From: Paraescarpia echinospica
Taxonomy: Eukaryota; Annelida; Polychaeta; Sabellida; Siboglinidae
Direction: 5' to 3'
NCBI GenBank assembly: GCA_020002185.1
Contig: JAHLWY010000259.1
Span: 1 to 64,000, forward strand
Length of the DNA stretch: 64,000 nucleotides
Positions 55,621 through 64,000 of this stretch are shown piece by piece (position 1 is the first letter of the stretch; each line of letters begins with the position of its first letter). Made by a program: the position numbers and the translations under genes. The notes beneath the pieces are model-generated. The model did not search any database, was not told the DNA's origin, and saw only the letters and a program-made list of their open reading frames with translations.

Positions 55621-58600
55621 CATTCCAATTTGATGTTTTATTTTGCCTAATGCAGTAGTACAATCAGTATTCACAAAACAAACATGTCCCATATCAAAGT
55701 GATCAAAAAAATTCACGCATATCACTCCAAAACGGTATTTTCAAGTGCACTCTTTGGGCGGGCGGATCCTTAATGTGGTCTTAACCTAAATTTATTTCCT
55801 GCATGTTATAAATCTTCACGAAGGGTAGTCTGATATCAAGCTTCATCCATAACTAGATTAACCACAAAGTGGAATTTATGTTACCGTTTCATCTCCGTCA
55901 CGTAAGTTACACGAAAATTGTACGTAAGTTATGGGTGTGAAAACTCATACCCATTTGATGTTGTATCTTGTCTAATGCAGTAGTACATTCATTATTCACA
56001 AAAGAAACATGTCCTATGTCAAAGTGATCGAAACAAATTTACGCATATCTCTCCAAAAATGGTATTTTCAAGTGCACTCTTTGGGCGGACGGATCATTAA
56101 TGTGGTCTTTCCCCAAATTGATGTCCTGCATGTTACAAATCTTCATGACGGCTAGTCTGCTATCAAGCTACACCCATAACTAGATTAACCACAAAGGGGA
56201 ATGTACGTTACCGTTTCATCTCCGTCACGTAAGTTACACGAAAATTGTACGTAAGTTAGGGTGTGAAAACTCATTCCCATTTGGTGTTTTATCTGGTCTA
56301 ATGCAGTATTACATTCATTATTCACTAAACAAATATGTCTCATGTCAAAGTGACCGAAAAAAATTCACGCATATATCACTCCAAAACGGTATTTTCAAGT
56401 GCACTCTTGCGGCGGACGGATCCTTAATGTGGTCTTACCCCAAATTGATGTCCTGCATGTTACAAATCTTCACGAAGACTAGTCTGCTATCAAGCTACAC
56501 CGATAACTAGATTAACCACAACGGGGTATGTACGTTACCCTTACATCTCCGTTAATAAAGTTATAAGAAAATTGTACGTAAGTTACGGGCGTGAAAACTC
56601 ATTCCAATTTGATGTTTTATCTTGTCTAATGCAGTAGTACATTCAGTATTCACAAAACAAACATGTCCCATGTCAAAGTGATCGAAACAAATGCACGCAT
56701 GTCACTCCAAAACGGTATTTTCAAGTGCACTCTTGGGGCGGACGGATCCTTAATGTGGTCTTACCCCAAATTGATGTCCTGCATGTTACAAATATTCACG
56801 AAGACTAGTCTGCTATCAAGCTACACCCATAACTAGATTAACCACAAACGGGAATGTATGTTACCCTTACATCTCCGTCAAGTAAGTTTCAAGAAAATTG
56901 TACGTAAGTTACGGGTGTGAAAACTCATTCCAATTTGATGTTTTATCTTGTCTAATGCAGTAGTACATTCAGAATTCACAAAACAAACATGTCCCATGTC
57001 AAAGTGATCGAAACAAATTCACGCATATCACTCCAAAACTGTATTTTCAAGTGCACTCTTGGGGCGGACTGATCCTTAATGTGGTCTTACCCCAAATTGA
57101 TGTCCTTCATGTTACAAATCTTCACGAAGGCTAGTCTGATATCAAGCTTCACCCATAACTAGATTAACCGCAAAGGGGAATGTATGTTACCCTTTCATCT
57201 CCGTCACGTAAGTTACAAGAAAATAGTACGTAAGTTAGGGGTGTGAAAACTAATTCCCATTTGATGTTTTATCTTGTCTAATGCAGTAGTACATTCAGTA
57301 TTCTCGAAACAAACGTGTCCCATCACAAAGTGATCGAAAAAAATTAACGCATATCACACCAAAACGGTATTTTCAAGTGCACTCTTTGCGCGGACGGATC
57401 AGTAATGTGGTCTTACCCCAAATTGATGTCCTGCATGTTACAAATCTTCACGAAGGCTAGACAGATATCATTCTACACATATAACTAGATTAACCGCAAA
57501 GGGGAATGTATGTTACCCTTTCATCTCCGTCACGTAAGTTACAAGAAAATAGTACGTAAGTTATTGGTGTGAAAACTCATTCCCATTTGATGTTTTATCT
57601 TGTCTAATGCAGTAGTACATTCAGTATTCACAAAACAAACATGTCCCATGTCAAAGTGATCGAAACAAATTCACGCATATCACTCCAAAACGGTATTTTC
57701 AAGTGCACTCTTGGGGCGGGCGGATCCTTAATGTGGTCTTACCCCAAATTGATGTCCTTCATGTTACAAATCTTCGCGATGGCTATTCTGATATCAAGCT
57801 TCACCCATAACTAGATTAACCACAAAGGGGAATTATGTTACCGTTTCATCTCCGTCTCGTAAGTTACACGAAAATTGTACGTAAGTTAGGGTGTGAAAAC
57901 TCATTCCCATTTGGTGTTTTATCTGGTCTAATGCAGTATTACATTCATTATTCACAAAACAAATATGTCTCATGTCAAAGTGATCGAAAAAAATTCACAC
58001 ATATATCACTCCAAAACGGTATTTTCAAGTGCACTCTTTGGGCGGACGGATCCTTAATGCGGTCTTACCCCAAATTGATGTCCTGCATGTTACAAATCTT
58101 CACGAAGGCTAGTCTGATATCAAGCTTCACCCATAACTAGATTAACCACAAAGGGGAATGTATGTTACCGTTTCATCTCCGTCACGTAAGTTACACGAAA
58201 ATTGTACGTAAGTTACGGGTGTGAAAACTCATTCCAATTTGATGTTTTATCTTGTCTAATGCAGTAGTACATTCAGTATTCACAAAACAAACATGTCCCA
58301 TGTCAAAGTGATCGAAACAAATTCACGCATGTCACTCCAAAACGGTATTTTCAAGTGCACTCTTGGGGCGGACGGATCCTTAATGTGGTCTTACACCAAA
58401 TTGATGTCCTGCATGTTACAAATCTTCATGAAGGCTAGTCTGATATCAAGCTACACCCATCATTAGATTAACCACAAAGGAGAATGTATGTTACCCTTAC
58501 ATCTCCGTCAAGTAAGTTTCAAGAAAATTGTACGTAAGTTACGGGTGTGAAAACTCATTCCAATTTGATGTTTTATCTTGTCTAATGCAGTAGTACATTC

Positions 58601-60900
58601 AGTATTCACAAAACAAACATGTACCATGTCAAAGTGATCGAAAAAAATTCACGCATATCACTCCAAAACGGCATTTTCAAGTGCATTTTTGGGGCGGACG
58701 GATCCTTAATGTGGTCTTACCCCAAATTGATGTTCTGCATGTTACAAATCTTCACGAAGGGTTGTCTGCTATCAAGCTACACCGATAACTAGATTAACCA
58801 CAAAGGGGTATGTATGTTACCCTTACATCTCCGTCAAGAAAGTTATAACAAAATTGTACGTAAGTTACGGGTGTGAAAACTCATTCCAATTTGGTGTTTT
58901 ATCTTGTCTAATGCAGTAGTACATTCAGTATTCTCAAAAGAAACATGTCCTATGTCAAAGTGATCGAAACAAATTTACGCATATCTCTCAAAAAATTGTA
59001 TTTTCAAGTGCACTCTTTGGGCGGACGGATCAATAATGTGGTCTTTCCCCAAATTGATGTCCTGCATGTTACAAATCTTCATGAAGGGTAGTCTGATATC
59101 AAGCTTCACCCATAACTAGATTAACCACAAAGGGGAATGTATGTTACCGTTTCATCTCCGTCACGTAAGTTACACGAAAATTGTACGTAAGTTAGGGTGT
59201 GAAAACTCATTCCCATTTGGTGTTTTATCTGGTCTAATGCAGTATTACATTCATTATTCACTAAACAAATATGTCTCATGTCAAAGTGATCGAAAAAAAT
59301 TCACGCATATATCACTCCAAAACGGTATTTTCAAGTGCACTCTTGCGGCGGACGGATCCTTAATGTGGTCTTACCCGAAATTGATGTCCTGCATGTTACA
59401 AATCTTCACGAAGACTAGTCTGCTATCAAGCTACACCGATAACTAGATTAACCACAACGGGGTATGTACGTTACCCTTACATCTCCGTTAATAAAGTTAT
59501 AAGAAAATTGTACGTAAGTTACGGGTGTGAAAACTCATTCCAATTTGATGTTTTATCTTGTCTAATGCAGTAGTACATTCAGTATTCACAAAACAAACAT
59601 GTCCCATGTCAAAGTGATCGAAACAAATTTACGCATGTCACTCCAAAACGGTATTTTCAAGTGCACTCTTGGGGCTGATGGATCCTTAATGTGGTTTTAC
59701 CCTAAATTGATGTCCTGCATGTTACAAACCTTCATGAAGGCTAGTCTGATATCAAGCTACACCCATAACTAGATTAACCACAAAGGGGAATGTATGTTAC
59801 CCTTACATCTCCGTCAAGTAAGTTTCTAGAAAATTGTACGTAAGTTACGGGTGTGAAAACTCATTCCAATTTGATGTTTTATTTTGCCTAATGCAGTAGT
59901 ACAATCTGTACTCACAAAACAAACATGTCCCATATCAAAGTGATCAAAAAAATTCACGCATATCACTCCAAAACGGTATTTTCAAGTGCACTCTTGGGGC
60001 GGATGGATCCTTAATGTGGTCTTACCCTAAATTGATGTCCTGCATGTTACAAATCTTCACGAAGGGTAGTCTGATATCAAGCTACACCCATATCTAGATC
60101 AACCACAAAGGGGAATGTATGTTACCCTTACATCTCAGTCACGTAAGTAACAAGAAAATTGTACGTAAGTTATCGGTGTGAAAACTCATTCCAATTTGAT
60201 GTTTTTTCTTGTCTAATGCAGTAGTACATTCAGTATTCACAAAACAAACATGTCCCATGTCAAAGTGATCGAAACAAATTCACGCATATCACTCCAAAAC
60301 TGTATTTTCAAGTGCACTCTTGGGGCGGACTGATCCTTAATGTGGTCTTACCCCAAATTGATGTCCTTCATGTTACAAATCTTCAAGAAGGCTAGTCTGA
60401 TATCAAGCTTCACCCATAACTAGATTAACCACAAAGGGGAATGTATGTTACCGTTTCATCTCCGTCAAGTAAGTTACACGAAAACTGTACGTAAGTTAGC
60501 GTGTGAAAACTCATTCCCATTTGGTGTTTTATCTGGTCTAATGCAGAATTACATTCATTATTCACAAAACAAATATGTCTCATGTCAAAGTGATCGAAAA
60601 AAATTCACGCATATATCACTCCAAAACGGTATTTTCAAGTGCACTCTTGCGGCGGACGGATCCTTAATGTGGTCTTACCCCAAATTGATGTCCTGCATGT
60701 TACAAATCTTCACGAAGACTAGTCTGATATCAAGCCACACCGATAACTAGATAAACCACAACGGGGTATGTACGTTACCCTTACATCTCCGTCAATAAAG
60801 TTATAAGAAAACTGTACGTAAGTTACGGGTGTGAAAACTCATTCCAATTTGATGTTTGATCTTGTCTAATGCAGTAGTACATTCAGTATTCACAAAACAA
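52740..60900. repeat. Higher-order block: 21-monomer offset (6851 bp)
   Basis: GGGCTGATGGATCC at 52,821 recurs at 59,672. The neighbours CAATCTGTACTCACAAAAC, CATATCTAGATCAACC, GTTTTTTCTTGTC and GCAGAATTACATTC follow in the same order in both. The shared block is roughly 52,700-54,020 versus 59,550-60,890. Offset 6851 = 21.0 units. Confidence 0.85.
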
Positions 60901-61030
60901 ACATGTCCCATATCAAAGTGATCAAAAAAATTCACGCATATCACTCCAAAACGGTATTTTCAAGTGCACTCTTTGGGCGGGCGGATCCTTAATGTGGTCT
61001 TAACCTAAATTTATTTCCTGCATGTTATAA
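55680..61030. repeat. Higher-order block: 16-monomer offset (5219 bp)
   Basis: CTTAACCTAAATTTATTTCC at 55,780 recurs at ~60,999, with the same flanking variants (GATCAAAAAAATTCACGC before; CATCCATAACTAG or CATCCACAACTAG after, then CAAAGTGGAATTTATG). Offset 5219 = 16.0 units. Confidence 0.8.
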
Positions 61031-63990
61031 ATCTTCACGAAGGGTAGTCTGATATCAAGCTTCATCCACAACTAGATTAACCACAAAGTGGAATTTATGT
61101 TACCGTTTCATCTCCGTCACGTAAGTTACACGAAAATTGTACGTAAGTTATGGGTGTGAAAACTCATACCCATTTGATGTTGTATCTTGTCTAATGCAGT
61201 AGTACATTCATTATTCACAAAAGAAACATGTCCTATGTCAAAGTGATCGAAAAAAAATTACGCATATCACTCCAAAAATGGTATTTTCAAGTGCACTCTT
61301 TGGGTGGACGGATCATTAATGTGGTCTTTCCCCAAATTGATGTCCTGCATGTTACAAATCTTCATGAAGGCTAGTCTGCTATCAAGCTACACCCATAACT
61401 AGATTAACCACAAAGGGGAATGTATGTTACCCTTACATCTCAGTCACGTAAGTAACAAGAACATTGTACGGAAGTTATCGGTGTGAAAATCATTCCAATT
61501 TGATGTTTTATCTTGTCTAATGCAGTAGTACATTCAGTATTCACAAAACAAACATGTCCCATGTCAAAGTGATCGAAACAAATTCACGCATATCACTCCA
61601 AAACGGTATTTTCAAGTGCACTCTTGGGGCGGACTGATCCTTAATGTGGTCTTACCCCAAATTTATGTCCTTCATGTTACGATATTCACGAAGACTAGTC
61701 TGCTATCAAGCTACACCCATAGCTAGATTAACCACAAGGGAATGTATGTATTTACCCAACCCATCTCTCCCTCACGTAAGTTACAAGAAAATAGTACGTA
61801 AGTTATAGATGTGAAAACTCATTCCCATTTGATGTTTTATCTTGTCAAATGCAGTACTACATCCAGTATTCTCGAAACAAACGTGTCCCATCACAAAGTG
61901 ATCGAAAAAAATTCACGCATATCACACCAAAACGGTATTTTCAAGTGCACTCTTTGCGCGGACGGATCAGTAATGTGGTCTTACCCCAAATTGATGTCCT
62001 GCATGTTACAAATCTTCACGAAGGTTAGACTGATATCAAGCTACACATATAACTAGATTAACCGCAAAGGGGAATGTATGTTACCCTTTCATCTCCGTCA
62101 CGTAAGTTACAAGAACATATTACGTAAGTTATAGGTGTGAAAACTCATTCCCATTTGATGTTTTTGTCTGGTCTAATGCAGTATTACATTCAAATTATTC
62201 ACCAAGACAAATGTGTCTCATGTCAAAGTGATCGAAAAATTCATATAATATCCACTCCAAGGCATTTTCAAGTGCACTCTTGCGACGGACGGATCCTTAA
62301 TGTGGTCTTACCCCAGGTGATGTGTCCTGCATGTTACCAAATCTTCACGAAGACTTCAGTCTGCTATCAAGCTACACCCATACTTCGTTAACCACAAGGG
62401 GAATGTATGTTACCCTTACATCTCCGTCAAGAAAGTTATAAGAAAATTGTACGTAAGTTACGGGTGTGAAAACTCATTCCAATTTGATGTTTTATCTTGT
62501 CTAATGCAGTAGTACATTCAGTATTCACAAAACAAACATGTCCCATGTCAAAGTGATCGAAACAAATTCACGCATATCACTCCAAAACGGTATTTTCAAG
62601 TGCACTCTTGGGGCGGGCGGATCCTTAATGTGGTCTTACCCCAAATTGATGTCCTTCATGTTACAAATCTTCGCGAAGGCTATTCTGATATCAAGCTTCA
62701 CCCATAACTAGATTAACCACAAAGGGGAATTATGTTACCGTTTCATCTCCGTCTCGTAAGTTACACGAAAATTGTACGTAAGTTAGGGTGTGAAAACTCA
62801 TTCCCATTTGGTGTTTTATCTGGTCTAATGCAGTATTACATTCATTATTCACAAAACAAACATGTCCCATGTCAAAGTGATCGAAACAAATTCACGCATA
62901 TCACTCCAAAACGGTATTTTCAAGTGCACTCTTGGGGCGGACGGATCCTTAGTAATGGTCTTACCCCAAATTGATGTCACCATGTTACAAATCTTCACGG
63001 GCAGTCTGCTATCAAATACACACCGATAACTAGTTAATACAGCAGGGGTATGGCGTTACCCTTACATCTCCGTCAATAGGATATAAGAAAGGTGTACGTA
63101 AGTTACAGATTAACTCATTTCCAATTTGATGTTTTATCTTGTCTAATGCAGTAGTGCATTCAGTATTCACAAAACAAACATGTCCCATGTCAGTGATCGA
63201 AACAAATTCACGCATGTCACTCCAAAACGGTATTTTCAAGTGCACTCTTGGGGCGGACGGATCCTTAATGTGGTCTTACCCCAAATTGATGTCCTGCATG
63301 TTACAAATCTTCATGAAGGCTAGTCTGATATCAAGCTACACCCATCATTAGATTAACCACAAAGGAGAATGTATGTTACCCTTACATCTCCGTCAAGTAA
63401 GTTTCAAGAAAATTGTACGTAAGTTACGGGTGTGAAAACTCATTCCAATTTGATGTTTTATCTTGTCTAATGCAGTAGTACATTCAGTATTCACAAAACA
63501 AACATGTCCCATGTCAAAGTGATCGAAAAAAATTCACGCATATCACTCCAAAACGGTATTTTCAAGTGCATTTTTGGGGCGGACGGATCCTTAATGTGGT
63601 CTTACCCCAAATTGATGTCCTGCATGTTACAAGTCTTCACGAAGGGTTGTCTGCTATCAAGCTACACCGATAACTAGATTAACCACAAAGGGGTATGTAT
63701 GTTACCCTTACATCTCCGTCAAGTAAGTTACACGAACATTGTACGTAAGTTAGGGTGTGAAAATTCATTCCAATTTGGTGTTTTATCTGGTCTAGTGCAG
63801 TAGTACATTCATTATTCACAAAACAAATATGTCCCATGTCAAAGTGATCTAAAAAAATTCACGCATATATCACTCCAAAACGGTATTTTCAAGTGCACTC
63901 TTGGGGCGGACGGATCCTTAATGTGGACTTACCCCAAATTGATATCCTGCATGTTACAAGTCTTCACGAAGGGTTGTCTGCTATCAAGCT
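57290..63990. repeat. Higher-order block: 14-15-monomer offset (4.57-4.9 kb)
   Basis: TTCTCGAAACAAACGTGTCC at 57,301 recurs at 61,869 (4568 bp, 14 units). GGGCGGGCGGATCC at 57,714 recurs at 62,611 (4897 bp, 15 units), CCCATCATTAGATTAACC at 58,456 recurs at 63,341 (4885 bp), and GTGCATTTTTGGGGCGG near 58,680 recurs near 63,567. The change in offset means the later copy gained about one unit, and it contains the two indel-rich monomers. Confidence 0.8.
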
Positions 63991-64000
63991 ACACCAGTAA

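Larger units (their letters stand above)
45185..64000. repeat. ~326-bp satellite array, about 58 monomers, open at right end
   Basis: Unit starts can be placed at the TGTTTTATCTKGTCTAATGC box: 45,185, 45,511, 45,836, 46,164, 46,489 and so on, giving unit lengths of 325-328 bp to the end of the window. Landmarks in nearly every unit: ATTCACAAAACAAA, ATGTCAAAGTGATCGAAA, TCACTCCAAAACGGTATTTT, GCACTCTTGGGGCGGACGG followed by ATCCTTAATGTGGTCTTACC, TTGATGTCCTGCATGTTACA, CTAGATTAACCACAAAGGGG, and two or three CGTAAGTTA words. Most units contain one BamHI site (GGATCC). There are two main classes. A has TATCTTGTCTAATGCAGTAG, AACATGTCCCATG, and CATATCACTCC. B has TATCTGGTCTAATGCAGTAT, AATATGTCTCATG, and CATATATCACTCC. 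In the first part of the array A and B alternate, giving a ~652-bp dimer. Confidence 0.97.

Noticed and set aside
46409..63351. Repeated ~60-101-codon open frames in the satellite as genes
   Set aside because: They recur because the monomer recurs, end at unit borders as the unit length is not a multiple of three, show no domain, and are broken in most copies.
45185..64000. CENP-B box in the satellite
   Set aside because: No TTCG-N4-A-NN-CGGG-like 17-mer was seen in the monomer.
1..64000. tRNA or rRNA genes and prokaryotic-type gene clusters
   Set aside because: No cloverleaf-like A/B box pairs, rRNA cores, or closely packed co-directional ORFs were recognised by eye; a tRNAscan/Infernal run would settle the RNA question.

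Overview
This is a eukaryotic, metazoan-type window. Its coding sequence is split into short exons with GT-AG (and one GC-AG) introns, the genome is AT-rich, and it holds abundant hAT-type and TIR elements, CR1/L2-type non-LTR retrotransposons and a very large satellite array. The repeat content (a CR1-like element with a 2A-like peptide, repeats rich in TGACCT) fits a marine invertebrate, but the phylum cannot be fixed from sequence alone. There are no prokaryotic operons, CRISPR arrays or phage modules.

Region by region: 0-7.3 kb is gene-poor, with small inverted-repeat elements (3.16-3.54 and 6.2-6.57 kb). 7.38-8.4 kb (minus) holds a C2H2 zinc-finger gene broken by a ~40-nt deletion. 9.8-14.6 kb (plus) holds a fragment resembling the N-terminal part of mitochondrial rRNA methyltransferase MRM1, with several frame changes; a 2-kb TIR element with TA ends sits between its two pieces. 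15.3-24.5 kb is repeat-rich: a decayed reverse transcriptase, two tandem copies of a transposon-like gene, dispersed repeats, and an old ~170-bp tandem repeat with ATGGCGG motifs. 24.8-28.0 kb (plus) carries the three C-terminal exons of METTL9, a protein-histidine methyltransferase; its introns hold a GGAATTG-rich inverted element, a hAT transposase fragment and a 34-bp minisatellite, and one intron looks GC-AG.

29.8-34.7 kb (minus) has phase-compatible exons ending in a CDK2AP/DOC-1 domain (a NuRD-associated family). On the opposite strand at 33.2-35.3 kb is a phase-perfect chain of small exons of unknown function that starts at its own ATG. 36.3-37.3 kb holds a 250-bp tandem duplication and a hAT-type MITE.

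37.9-45.2 kb contains two non-LTR retrotransposons placed head to head. The minus-strand one has an uninterrupted 1199-codon ORF (2A-like peptide, PHD-type zinc fingers, AP endonuclease, reverse transcriptase) and looks potentially functional. The plus-strand one is broken by two frameshifts and two stops. The 3' end of the latter abuts the satellite.

45.2-64.0 kb is entirely a ~326-bp satellite, about 58 monomers and continuing past the window. It has two alternating monomer classes and larger duplicated blocks of 11, 14-16 and 21 monomers. The satellite with its retrotransposon boundary, and the intact 2A-bearing retrotransposon, are the most notable items. No evidence was seen for a novel multi-gene system.
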